A DNA stretch of 64,000 nt, from NCBI GenBank assembly GCA_039545275.1, contig BCHS01000001.1, positions 946,853-1,010,852 on the forward strand, in the 5' to 3' direction. A program made the position numbers and the translations under genes. The stretch comes from Pseudomicrostroma phylloplanum (Eukaryota; Basidiomycota; Exobasidiomycetes; Microstromatales). The notes below the pieces were generated by a model that saw only the letters and a list, made by a program, of their open reading frames with translations, was not told the DNA's origin and searched no databases. Positions 1 to 10,636 of this stretch are shown here, piece after piece (position 1 is the stretch's first letter; each line of letters starts with the position of its first letter).

Positions 1-553
1 TACAGATGGTAGCTTACTGACCCCCGTGTCCCTCTCTCACCTCTCACCACCCCTCTTGGCAGGTCTCGGAGCCTCTTACGGTACCGCCAAGTCCGGTGTC
101 GGAATCTCCGCAATGGGTGTCCTCAGGCCTGACCTGCTCATCAAGTGTATCGTTCCCGTCGTCATGGCTGGTATCATTGCCATTTACGGACTGGTCGTGT
201 CGGTGCTGATCTCCGGTGACATCAAGTCGCCCATGACCCTCTACGCCGGTTTCATCCAGCTCGGCGCCGGTCTCTCCGTCGGTCTCTCCGGTCTCGCCGC
301 CGGCTTCGCCATCGGTGTTGTAGGAGACGCTGGTGTGCGAGGTACCGCTCAACAGCCAAGGCTCTTCATCGGAATGATCCTCATCCTCATTTTCGCCGAG
401 GTGCTGGGTCTCTACGGTCTGATCGTGGCCCTGATCTTGAACACTCGTAGTCAAGACGCTCCTTCCGTGAGTACCGAGCTGCAGCACCGTAGAGGTACGA
501 ACGTCACCACTGACTCAGTAACCCCTCTCTCCATTTTCCCTTTGCAGTGCTAA
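1..553 (+). CDS. VMA3: V-type H+-ATPase proteolipid subunit c, 3' part
   Basis: Membrane ring subunit of the vacuolar proton pump. The window starts inside an intron whose acceptor (ggcag) ends at 62. Coding runs 63-466 and, after an 81-nt intron (467-547, GTGAGT...GCAG), finishes with TGC TAA at 548-553. The first visible codon is split by the intron. The translation shows the proteolipid signature [13 protein letters not shown] and then three hydrophobic helices. The last helix carries the [10 protein letters not shown] stretch, whose glutamate is the proton-binding residue in this family. The C-terminus is short and ends Ser-Cys. The first helix and the start codon lie outside the window. 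The alternatives are the c' or c'' paralogues; the spacing and ending fit subunit c best, but the c versus c' distinction is not certain. Confidence 0.93.
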   Translation, partial: TDGSLLTPVSLSHLSPPLLAGLGASYGTAKSGVGISAMGVLRPDLLIKCIVPVVMAGIIAIYGLVVSVLISGDIKSPMTLYAGFIQLGAGLSVGLSGLAAGFAIGVVGDAGVRGTAQQPRLFIGMILILIFAEVLGLYGLIVALILNTRSQDAPSVSTELQHRRGTNVTTDSVTPLSIFPLQC

Positions 554-1358
554 ACCGAGCGTCTCTCATCCGGTAGGGCTACGTGAGGTGGAGCGGAATA
601 CCTTGCCTCAGGCAGGAGTGAAGGTGGCTCACGGTTCAGCTCAGCGGCTGCTTCCCGCCACTTCACGACTCAGGCAACGCATTTCTGCTCTTCTCTGATA
701 TGAGAAGCCAAGGCACGACGACGAAGGGCGCCACTCGCCTACGTCGACCCTGCTTGCCCATCAGCCCCACGCAGCCTCCTCCTCCTCTCCTCCTCACCTA
801 CCTTCCCTCCGCCGCCCGCCCTACATGCCACCACAGACGAGTCAGAGCTCTTCCTCGCGACCCACCCCCCCGCGTTTGCTCCCTCTCTGCTCTCTCCCAC
901 CTCCTCCGTCCAGCCCCCCCTTTCCTCTTTTCTTCCCTCCCAGCCTCGCGCCTCGAACTTGTGTATCGCTCTTGGAGAACTATGTTTTTTCCTTCGAAGA
1001 GAGGAAATGGAGGAGCGGGAAATGAAACTCAATACGAATCGCATTGAAGAAGAAGAAGAAGATGGTCGTGTGCAGCGGTATGTGTGCCATCCCTCTCAGC
1101 CCGAGATCGTCCCAGTGAGCCTTCTTAGTCGTACGCACACTCCAACACACGCACGAAGGTGAACTTCAGACAAGAAGACGTAGCGCCGGAGAGCTGATTT
1201 AACACCAACAGAAGAACGAACAAAGTGAGAAAGAGAGACGAAGGACGAAGAGCGGTCAGAAGAGTGAGAGGGAGAGAGGGAGAGACCCAGCGAAATCAGG
1301 AGCAGTGCGAGGGGGGACATAAAGTGTATCCTCCCGTTCCTCCAGGTGCCTCCTCCAA
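554..1358. other. Convergent intergenic region without a gene
   Basis: This is the shared 3' flank of the proteolipid gene and the CBS/PB1 gene. It holds a long pyrimidine-rich tract (about 770-955, many CCTCC units) and a GAA triplet run near 1047-1062. Short open frames here are low-complexity and resemble no family known to me. Confidence 0.6.
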
Positions 1359-3885
1359 CTAGTGCTGAGCGGCATTGGTCCTGGTGGCCACCAGGCCGAT
1401 GAGCACCGCTACGCCCGCGAAGCCAATAGCGGCGGGTAGGGCGAGCTCTTTTGGTAGGAACCCAAAGAGGAGGTCTGCATCGTCTCCACTACCTGTACCT
1501 GCTGCCTTCTTCTTACCAGTCGACGATCCCGATGCTGATCCCGAACTGGAAGCAGCAGCAGCAGCGGCAGCCACCTTCTTCTTTGGCTCACCATCTGCCC
1601 CCATGCCTCGCTCTCCACCCACCTCGGCCTCGTCCTCCCTCTCCTCCTCTTCTTCAAGCGTCTGCAACTGCGCCTCTGCCGCCTCTCTATTCCTCCTCTT
1701 GGCACCATTCGTCAAATCTTTACTCTGGGGTAGCGCCTCGGCCTGCCTTGCAGCCGCTTCGGTCCAACCCCTCCCGCCCTGAAGGAGCAGAACGACACGG
1801 TCCCTGTCTTGCTTCTGCGCAGTCTTGACCGAGTCTTGCACATCGCCGTCGGCAGTCATCAGCACAATGTCGTCCTCGTCGTCCTTGTAGGCAATCGTAA
1901 AGTCGTTGGGATCAGGAGGCGCGCTCGAAGAAGCTGCGTCGCCATTGGCGGCAGCTCCCGTAGAGTCTTCCTCGAAGAAGGGATCGCCGGAGAGCTTGAT
2001 ACAGACAATCTCGCGGATCGTCTCGAAGTTGTCGTACCGAGCTTGGAAACGGTGCGTCCTTCCAGAAGGAGTGACGAACTTGAAGAGGTACGTTCCGTCG
2101 TCGGCTTCAGGCCCCCCTCGACCTCCAGCAGCTCCCAGGCCGATGGCGGATTGTCCATCGTCCTTTCCGTCACCGACGGCAGAGGCAGAGTCGTTGGGGT
2201 GCAAGTCGGAGCTGCCGTCGGCAGCGTAGCGGTTGGGTGTGCCGGGGTGTTCGGGAGCTTCGGACATTCGGTGGCTGCCGCTGACCATGGACTCCTCGTC
2301 GCCCACGGATGCAGTCCCTGCTTGGCCTAGGGCCCAGAAGCGGTTCCACATTGGTCCAGCACCACCGGCACCTCCCTCGCCGCTGGCGTCTTCTGCCATC
2401 GAGTTGATTTGCTCCAGAGTGGCGTATGTCAGCTTCAACACGTCTACAACGCCGACTAGGCGGGAGTCAATGTCGACGACGGGCAGGTTGAGGTAGCGAC
2501 CGTCGTGCATCTTTCGCAAAGCCTCTTGGATGCTCAAGCTGGGAGGCGCAGTGTCCGGGTGTGGTGTCATGACACGGACGACGCTGCACGACTTGGGGTC
2601 TAGTCCAGCCGCAATGACTCGAAGGACGACGTCCTTGCTGGTGAAGATACCAGCAATTTTGCCCTGAACGACACCGCCACCGCCTACAGCTCCCTGTCCG
2701 GGTCCTCCGGTGCTCTCCATGACACACACGGCCGTTGTTCGGTGCTCCTTCATGAGCTTGGCAGCCTCTCGCACCGTGGTTCGAACACTGACGGTGCAGG
2801 GCAGGGTACGGCTGTCGAGGATGGTGGTGAGATCGGGAATGGACATCTTCTGTCGAAGAGCCTCGACGTACTCCATCATCGCCTGCTGAGGACCGGCGAC
2901 ACCACCTCCCCACTCGCTCTGTACTCCCTCGAGGGCATTGTAGAGCTTCTGCGAAGAGCCATGTGCGCGCTCGAGCTTCTCCAGAGCCTCGTAGAAGACC
3001 TTGGCAATGTCCAGCAGACCGACGACGTCACCTTCCTCATTGCAGACAGGCAAGTGCCTAAAGCCACGGGTGACCATGGTGTTGAGAGCCTCGGTAGCGG
3101 AAGTGCTGTCGCGAGTGACCATGGGAGATCGGGTCATGATAGCCGAGACGGGGGTGTTGCGAGCATCGAGACCTCCAGCGACGACCTTCGGAATGATGGG
3201 ACGTGAGACACCGTCAGCACGTATGAGCAAATCCACGATCTAAATCCTACATCAAGACTTACTCTGAATGCCAGATCTTTGGCGGTGAAGATACCAGCGA
3301 GATGCTCGTCATCGTCCACGACCAAGACACAGTCGGTTCGCTTAGCAGCACACAGCTGACTGGCATCAGCTACACTGATGCTCTGAGGGACAGTAAGAGC
3401 AGGCAGCGGTCGTAGGGCAGAAACGGTGCCAGCGACGGGAGCGGGTCGGAACCCTCCAGCGCCACGACGAGGTCCGGTTCCTCGGCGAGGGGTAGAAGGC
3501 TTGCCGGCCTTGCGGTTGAGGTCGGCCTCGATCTTTTTCCGGATGGCCTGGGGGAAGGAGGGGAACAGCAGAAGGACAATGTCAGCTTTCGCTCGTCACA
3601 TCTCTCACTGCATTCTCATCGGCTCACCTCGTCCCTCTTGTTCTGCCTCTTCCTGGTATCGGTGCTATCTCCGGCAGCAGGCGAGTTCCTGAAGCTGGCA
3701 GATCCGCTGAGTGTGCTCATCTTATCGTCTTGAGATGTTTGACCTAGAGGTGTGTTCTCCTTTGCTGCAGGTGCAAAGTAGGCAGAGCTTGGACGAGGAG
3801 CTCTGGGTGGGTTTGAGGCTGGCGAGCTTGAGGTGTCGTTCTTGTGATCAAAAGCTCGAGTCGGCGCGGGGATTCGGCTGCTCAT
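1359..3885 (-). CDS. CBS- and PB1-domain protein with C-terminal membrane tail (Mug70-like)
   Basis: Three exons on the minus strand: 3885-3628, 3547-3263 and 3185-1359, with introns of 80 and 77 nt; 789 aa. The N-terminus is polar and low-complexity. Four CBS modules follow in two pairs (VVDDDEHLAGIFTAKD, HLPVCNEEGDVVGLLD, VCVMESTG with GIFTSKD, NLPVVDIDSRLVGVVD). Next comes a PB1 domain starting at FKFVTPSGRTHRF with its acidic OPCA-like part at YKDDEDDIVLMTADGD. The tail is Ala/Ser/Lys-rich and ends in a hydrophobic segment (LPAAIGFAGVAVLIGLVA) a few residues from the stop, which suggests a tail anchor. CBS pairs normally bind adenosyl ligands and PB1 mediates pairing. The same architecture occurs in fission yeast Mug70 and its fungal relatives, whose biochemical role is unclear. 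It is divergent from GPI11. Confidence 0.88.
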
Positions 3886-4269
3886 ACGAACACGGGAGGG
3901 GGGAGTGATCCAGCTGGAGTGTGTGAGTGTGGCGGTCCAGAGGTGAGCAAGGACCGTCGATGCTGCTGCTTGTACGCGACTGTGCTCACTGTTGTCTGTC
4001 GTCGAGGGCAGTTGCTGAAAGCAGAGGTTGGATGGGAGGCCTTGATGAGAAACAGAGGAGCGTAGGAGGGTAAAGCACTTCCTCGCCCGCCCGCGTGTGG
4101 TTGATGTGTTGTTTGAATGAGACAGGCAGCGCGGAGTTTCAACTCACCCACCTGCGCCTTTCCGTTGCGAAGAAGCACAGGCTGTCACTCGCGCTCATAC
4201 CCGCACCCGCATTCTGACTCTGACAGCACACAGCTCCACCACTCGACAACATCTGAGCAGAGCAGAGTC
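3886..4269. promoter_or_regulatory. Divergent promoter, CBS/PB1 gene and GPI11
   Basis: 384 bp between two start codons pointing away from each other. It must contain both promoters and 5' leaders. I see no decisive TATA element. Another in-frame ATG at 4117 would extend GPI11 upstream by 51 codons, but the added peptide is not family-like. Confidence 0.55.
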
Positions 4270-5280
4270 ATGGCAGTCAAGAAGCGGACCATCGGAGGTG
4301 CTGCGGCGTCATCGAAGTCGGGGTCTTCCACTACCGAGGTTGCACGACTACCTCGCGGACCTCACACGGCCCAGCTGTACTTCCACCTGGCAGTGCACGG
4401 TACCCTCATCCTCCTTGCCTCACTCATCCTTCCCGCTCATCTCCTCTCACGCAAGACAGACGAGACATCGGAACTCGGGCTGCGAGGCTCAGTATCCCTC
4501 CTCTTCTCCATCCCTGACACGCCGGAGAATGTTGCGCTGCTGAGGAAGACGATGTGGGGGGTAGTGCAAGCAGTTGGAGTGGTACAGGCCTGGGCACTCG
4601 TGCGCTTCAAGAAGTGGTTCGACCTGGGAGTGGCTATTGAGCAGGGTGATTTCAAGACTGCCGATGAAGTCAACAAGAGAGGATGGGCTAAAGGCTTAGA
4701 GGTGTGTAATGTAGCCGTGTGCAGTGCTGTGAGGTGATCCTCCTACTGACGCCGCCCCTGACCGTGCTACGGCCATGCTCCATGATATCGAAGCTTATGA
4801 CCCTGACCTCGGTGTCGCTGCTGGTCGCGCTCATCACCTTTCAGACCATACTCATTCTGTTGGGAGCTCCCGTGTTCTCGTGAGTGGTTGTTGCTGATGA
4901 CCGTTGCATTTGCTCGTTCGCCATCACTGACAGAGAACTTCCTCTTCGCGCACTGCAGCAATATCACATCGACCGTGTGCCTGTCCCTGGCCCTGTCTCT
5001 GACAATAGCCTTCCCGCTACAGCACATTGCGCCGTTCCTCTCTTCTACGCCTCTCTTCACCTCCCCTTCCCCTCGTACAGGTCGCCTGTACACTCTGCTG
5101 TGGACAATGCTGCTCTTTCCGCTCATGGGAGCGCTGGTGGGTGCAGCCCCCCTCACCTTCGACCACGGCAAGGCCTGGCTGGCATGGCCTGTTCCGCCGC
5201 TCTTAGGACTATTGATGGGAGTGGTGGTGTCTGATGTGGTGGGAGGAGTCAGATATGTCCTCACACCGGTTCGAGATTGA
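4270..5280 (+). CDS. GPI11: GPI-anchor biosynthesis protein Gpi11/PIG-F
   Basis: Multi-spanning ER membrane protein that works with the GPI ethanolamine-phosphate transferases late in GPI-anchor assembly. Exons are 4270-4701, 4794-4879 and 4959-5280 (introns 92 and 79 nt); 279 aa. The second exon was set by homology reasoning: the helix LMTLTSVSLLVALITF leads into LILLGAPVFS, which matches the PIG-F position of the conserved GAP motif. The C-terminus has the family block GALVGAAP ... HGKAWLAWP followed by a last helix. In PIG-F proteins this reads [21 protein letters not shown], so the PLDW core is only partly kept here (PLTFDHGKAW). The start ATG at 4270 is in a good context and precedes a basic N-terminus and the first helix. 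Annotation rests on the motif pattern and helix layout. Confidence 0.8.
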
Positions 5281-5980
5281 GCGATCCCTTGCAATGAACT
5301 ACTGGACAGCATCAATTTGAACAAAGACATCGGCCTGAATTGTATCCAACATCGCCTCTGGGAACCAGTCTTCGTCTCAGATCAAGATACTAGCGCTTGC
5401 TGGGCTTCTTCCAGAGACTACTCGCTTCCTTTGTCTTCTTCCCCTCGCCTCGGTAGCGTCTTGGGCTCACCCTGTGCGGAATTGTCGGAAGCGGAGCGGA
5501 GGGAGCGCGTTGCAGGCAGAGTGGCCCTCGGGGTGTGTGGCTTGTCCTGGGTCGCTTCGATTGTCTGCTTCCGGCGGTGCGCTTCCGCCCCGCACTCCTG
5601 GGCGCTGCTGCATAGACTAACCTCCTCACCTCGCCTCGCCTCACCCACACCCACACTCACGCTCGGCTCCACCTCGCTGCGCCCACCAGACAATCTAGAT
5701 TGGCCAGTCGATCAGTGATCATTACCTTCGTTACTGCCATCTGTACTCCATCACACCTTCTACTACCACATCTCTCGGCTTACCTTGCAGACCTCGCCGG
5801 GGAAAGCTAGCACTGCCTGCCGATCGGCCCCGCCCCTCCCGCTCTGTCCAAAATTTACCTCACAGCGCCGCCCTGTCCTCTGGACCCTACGGCGCCTCTG
5901 CTCGCTTGCGGGGGCGAGTGAGTCCACCCCTCGGCCCTCACCCTCGGCAAGTAAGCGGGTCGCAGAGTGTGGCTTCTGAG
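5281..5980. other. Intergenic, upstream of the HUA1-like gene
   Basis: About 700 bp containing the 3' flank of GPI11 and the promoter of the next gene. It is pyrimidine-rich, with CCTCGCCTCGCC-type repeats at 5623-5660. No coding signal is convincing. An open frame continues upstream of 5981, but only with a non-ATG start. Confidence 0.5.
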
Positions 5981-8053
5981 ATGGCGACGACCAGCATGGC
6001 TTTCGCCCATCCCAGTGGTTCCTCACCTCAGGCTGGACCAAGCCGCCCCCCTTCATCGGCGATGCGCTCTTCCTCTAGGCCCGTCGGTTCTCGCAACCCA
6101 TTCCTAGACTCAGAGGGGATGGCTCGCGCTCCCGAGGAGCTGCCTGCAAGCTCCAGCTCGAACTCGCTTTCGAACTCCAATGGTAGCCCGTTTTCAAGCT
6201 TGCCCTACCTTGCCTTTGGTACCCCACAGCATACCGGCTCGACTGTCATGGGCTCACCAGCGCGAGCGGCGGATGAGGTAGCAGGCAGCGCTGACACGGT
6301 CATGGACGACCGGGTCGGCGCTCAAGAGACCGGAGATCCGAGTCTGTACGACCTGAGACAGGCCTTCTCAACCACCAGCATAAGCCAACGCAACTCCTCC
6401 ATGCCCATCTCGCCTACCCCATCACCGCGGACACGTTTGACCACACTTGACGAGGGCGGCTCACCAGGTCAGACTATTGCCCTGCCTGGCACGCCTCCTC
6501 GACGCAATTCCTCCATGGCCATCTCGCCTGCGCCATCTCCACGGATACGCTTGGCCACTCTCGATGAAGTCGATTCGCAAGGCCAGGCCGCCCCCATCCC
6601 CGTCCCCGCCACGCCTCCTCAATTACCGAGGCGGCGGCCGCGTTCTCGCTCCTCGGACCGGCTTCACAGCAATCGCGACCCCTCGCCAGGCATGATGGAC
6701 CCCAGCTCTAGCTCTTCTGATGAGCCAGACCAAGCAGTCGACGCTCGTGTTCCGGCATACTCGAACTCAAGTGATCCTCCACATGTCGGCAGAAGCAGCT
6801 CACTCTCAATACCAATGGTACCAGGGACCGACTATCCCGAGCCGACCGTTACACCCACTCCGGGTAGACCGCTGCTGAGGGATGGGAAGCTGATGCTGAT
6901 GCCGCCGTCTTGGGAGTCGTGTTCGAAATGTGAGTAGCAACGTAGAAGAGCGAATTCGGATAGTAGAGGGTCTAAGCTGACCAGACCGGCTCGGTCCATC
7001 CCATCGATAGGCCAAGGCACAGGCTACAAGCACGCCGACCCCTCACAGCCTCACGACAGCTGCTGGCGGTGCTACGGTCGCCACTACACTCCCGCTCTAA
7101 TCACCTCAGCAGACGTACTAGAACGCGCCATGCTCCTGCAGCGACCCCTGCCCATGTGTACACGGCCAGGCGGGTTGCCCCCACCCGCTCTCCCAGCCTC
7201 GAGCTCCTTCAGCGGGCCCTCTGGCCTCGCGGCTCCCCAGACCCCCTCGGGCCGACGAACCTCGCCAGCCTCGTCGTACACCCCACCACCCCCACGTCGC
7301 GTCTCCTCGGGCGCAATGTACGCCTCGTACGCCTCGCCCGTACGCACAAGCAGCGCTGCCGCTACCGTGGGTGCTAGCGGTGGCGGTCCAAGCTCGATGC
7401 AGCGTCGTCGCTCCCCACCACGGGTCAATCGAGCGGCAGACGCGCACGAGGGAAGCGAAGACCCGCAGGGTGAGGCGCCTCCTTCGTACGAGGACGTGGT
7501 GAGGGTGCCCCAGAATGTTCAACTGCCGCCACAGAGGAATGGCGAGGGCGGCGGTCCAGACCGCACTGGGACGCCTACGGGAGGCCAAGGGCAGGTGCAA
7601 GTGCATGCCCCCCCTCCCGGCACGCCTCCCCCACTGCAGCGTCCCCCTTCCCACCAGATCCAGCCCTTCTTCAGCGCACCGTGGGGAGCACCAGCACACC
7701 ACCACCCCCAGCATCAGCATCAACAGCACCAGCCCTACCCACAGCACGGTGGCTGGCATCTCCAATACACCTACCCACAACCGGCTCCTCAGCCATTCGC
7801 GTTCACGCCTTCTCACGCTCACGGTCACGCTCCCTCTGCCTCACCCGCTTTTAATTCCGGCCCCGTGAACGGTCCTGGCAACGGTCCCGGTCCTGGAGCA
7901 GGAGGCGGAGCAGCTCCCTTGGTCCTCTATCCTGGCGACCCGCGCTTGGGAGGGGTTCTGTGCAACAAGTGTGGCGGGAGCGGGGTGAGGGAGTCCCTCT
8001 TCTTTGGGGATGAGGCGTGTAGTCGATGTGCGGGGATTGGGAGGGTGAGATGA
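5981..8053 (+). CDS. Proline-rich protein with CxxCxG zinc modules (Hua1-like)
   Basis: Two exons, 5981-6929 and 7011-8053 (intron 81 nt); 663 aa. Most of the protein is disordered, rich in Pro, Ser and Gln, with two near-repeats around NSSMPISPTPSPRTRLTTLDE and NSSMAISPAPSPRIRLATLDE in the first half. The intron falls inside a cysteine module: CSKCQGTGYKH followed by SCWRCYGRHY (about residues 315-340). A second module at the very C-terminus reads LCNKCGGSG ... CSRCAGIGR, preceded by YPGDPRLGG. These DnaJ-like CxxCxGxG pairs, with PPxY-like proline-rich sequence (PPSYEDV), are the hallmark of yeast Hua1, a cytoplasmic protein linked to actin patches and to Rsp5-type ubiquitin ligase partners. 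The function here is inferred from that resemblance only. Confidence 0.78.
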
Positions 8054-8360
8054 GTATGAGATGAGATGAGCAGTGTGTTGGATTCAAAGGAGAGGGAGAG
8101 CGCAGCGCAGCGCTCGACAATCATGTTAACACATACACACACACATGCCATATGTAATGCATATTCTCGATCAGACATCACATGGACGAGACTCAATGTA
8201 TGCCACTGTATAAGACTTTGATTGCCCTCCACATCGCATCGCGTCGTATGACAGGGTGATTTCTACAGTGTGGAAGCCCGCTAGCAGGAGCTCTTTCGCT
8301 TCTACCTTCCCCGATCCGTCTGCCCTATCCCACTCTCTCCTTTCGCTCCGCCTCCTCGCT
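8054..8360. other. Convergent 3' flanks
   Basis: 307 bp between the stop codons of the HUA1-like gene and CCT4. It contains an ATGAG repeat (8051-8068) and a short ACACAC run near 8130-8146. No gene seen. Confidence 0.5.
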
Positions 8361-10280
8361 CTATCGCGACAGCATCAGATCGTCAATCTTGAGGAGCAGC
8401 GCGACCGTCTCCGTCGCGAGTTCAATCGCACTCGTGTTGACCAAGAGAGGCTGTAGGACATTCTCCTCTAGGATATTTGTAATCTGTCCCTTGCGCACAT
8501 TGATTCCCGCCGTCCTCTCTCCGAGGGCGTGGCGATTCCTCAGCTCGGTGACAATGGCAATTGGGTTTAGACCGGCGTTTTCTGCCAGGGTGGTGGGGAT
8601 GATTTCGAGGGCTTCGCTGTAGGCTTGGAAGCAGTAGGATTCCATGCCCTTGAGGGTTTGGGCGTACGAGGAGAGGAGGCGGGAGACGTGGACTTCTGGC
8701 GCTCCTCCACCGGCGATGAGAGCCCTGTGGTGGTAAAAGGGGGTGGGGGCAGATCAGTTGAGAAGAGTGTATCGCAATCGCACTGGCTCCATCTCGCCGC
8801 GACTCACCTCTTCTTGACGAGACATCGCACCACACAGAGCGCATCGTGCAAACTCCTCTCGCTCTCCTCAAGGACAAGAGAGTTGGCACCAGTGCACAGG
8901 ATGGACACCGTCCTGCCCATGTTCTTGATGCCTGTAATCTTGCACACCCGAGCTCCGCTCTGCTGCACCTCGTCTACCAAGTCGGCGCTGGCAAGCTTGT
9001 CGTCTGTGAATGCCTCGATGTCGGCAATGGGCTTGGCATCGAGAGTGCGTGTGATGAATTCGATCTCGTCTCGTTCAATGTCCTTCACCACAAGGATCTT
9101 GAGCTTGGCGAGGAAGTGCAGGGCGAGCTCATTGACGGCATCGCGCAGGATCGACTTCTGCAGCAGCAAGACGTTGCAGCCAGTCTTCTTGATCTTCTTG
9201 CACATGTTGAGGAGATATTGGCGCTCCTCCTTGAGGATCTTGTCCATTTGGCGGTAGTCGTTGACCACAATCTGGTTGTCCATCTGTAAAGCGCAGCGGA
9301 GAAACCTCGCAATCAGACTGTGCCCTTCTTATCAAGATTACAACGCTTGAACTCCTGTTCTGTCTACTCACGTCTGGCTTCGGGCTGCTCAGTTGGAATT
9401 GGCAAACAGCAATCTTTGCCTTCTCCATCCGACTAGGTCCGCCGCTCCCTGTGACGACATTCTGCTCCAATACCAGGCCACCTTCGATGAGCTCCGTGTC
9501 ATCAATTGTTCCACCGACCTTCTTGACGATGCGAATATCCCTCAAATCCACAGATGCACTGGAAGACGAGTCCTGGCCGGAAAGTGCTGCCTTTGATGAA
9601 GGGGCTGCTGCCGAGCCGCCAGGTGCACTGGCCGAGCTGGCGTCAGCGGAAGACTTGGAGGGTGCGACTGCCGAGGCGGCAGGGTCGAGCAATCGAGTCA
9701 CGGCTCGCACAGCAATGGGAGCGAGGACAGAGGAGTACTGCGAGACGATCTTGGAGTTCAGACTGGTGCTTGCTGCCCTGAGGAGACTCTCCTTGTCCGC
9801 CAGGTCCACTGGGGTGGAGATCTCCTCGAGGTACTGCACTGCCTTTGTTGCTGCCCTCTGGAACGACTCTGCGATGATGGTGGGGTGAATGCCCTTGTTG
9901 AGCATCTTCTCTGCGGCTCCCAGCAGCGATCCAGCGACGACTACGACGGAGGTGGTACCGTCTCCTGCCTCTACATCCTGAGCCTGGGAGAGCTCCACGA
10001 GCATCCTAGCTGCTGGGTGCATGACGGCCATGTGCTTCAAGATGGTAGCTCCGTCATTGGTGATGACGACCTCTCCCTGGGGTGTCTGGATCATCTTGTC
10101 CATTCCCTTTGGCCCGAGGGAGGTTCGAATGGCGTCCGACACGGCCCTGGCGGCGGAAATGTTGGATCTCCTGACTTCATCTGGCTTGTCCTGTGCCTTG
10201 AAGGAGTTCTGCTGTCGCGGCACCTGGCCTGGCATGCCGTGGGCGGGTGCGCTGGACATGGGTCCTGCTGTAGCCGACAT
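8361..10280 (-). CDS. CCT4: T-complex protein 1 (CCT) delta subunit
   Basis: Subunit of the cytosolic TRiC/CCT chaperonin that folds actin, tubulin and WD40 proteins. Exons on the minus strand are 10280-9372, 9283-8808 and 8724-8361 (introns 88 and 83 nt); 582 aa. ATPase motifs are intact: [32 protein letters not shown] and GGGAPEV. The delta assignment rests on [20 protein letters not shown], on [20 protein letters not shown] and on the C-terminal block [20 protein letters not shown]. The protein is about 40 residues longer than usual because of a Ser/Ala-rich insertion at residues 201-242 (9555-9680), just before [14 protein letters not shown]. It lies head-to-head with UFD1, 356 bp away. 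Confidence 0.97.
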
Positions 10281-10636
10281 GACTGTACAGTCGAGGATGA
10301 GGGGGTGGACGGGGTGCTGGAGGTGGTGATGGAGAGTGTTGTATGTACGCCTGGCCGCACGGAAGGTGTAAGAAGTGATTCTTCCTGAGTGTCCTGTCGA
10401 AGGAGCGCGCGTCTCTCTCGCCTGTCCGTCCGCCTTGGCCTGGCCTGCAGCCTGAGCCTGAGCCTACGCCCGCGCCTCCTGTCCCGCCCTCCACCAGGCA
10501 TCAGCGCCTTTCCGTAGAGGCCACATACGCTACGCTCGCCCCTTTGCAAGATCACCTCATAGCATAGCATACATCGGCACGCTACCACATCTGGTATCAT
10601 ACTTACACTTCAAACAGCCTCACTACGTCGCACAGC
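10281..10636. promoter_or_regulatory. Divergent promoter CCT4/UFD1
   Basis: 356 bp separating two proteostasis genes transcribed away from each other. The part next to UFD1 is CCTCACTACGTCG-like. A GAAGTGATTC element at about 10373-10382 resembles a loosely spaced heat-shock half-site pair but does not meet the strict nGAAnnTTCn rule. Confidence 0.5.

Noticed and set aside
3240..3262. A 23-nt intron in the CBS/PB1 gene
   Set aside because: The nearer acceptor would give an impossibly short intron; using the acceptor at 3186 gives a 77-nt intron, keeps frame and restores the conserved DLAFR-VVAGGLDAR junction.
10373..10382. Heat-shock element between CCT4 and UFD1
   Set aside because: The GAA and TTC half-sites are spaced four bases apart rather than two, so it does not meet the standard pattern.
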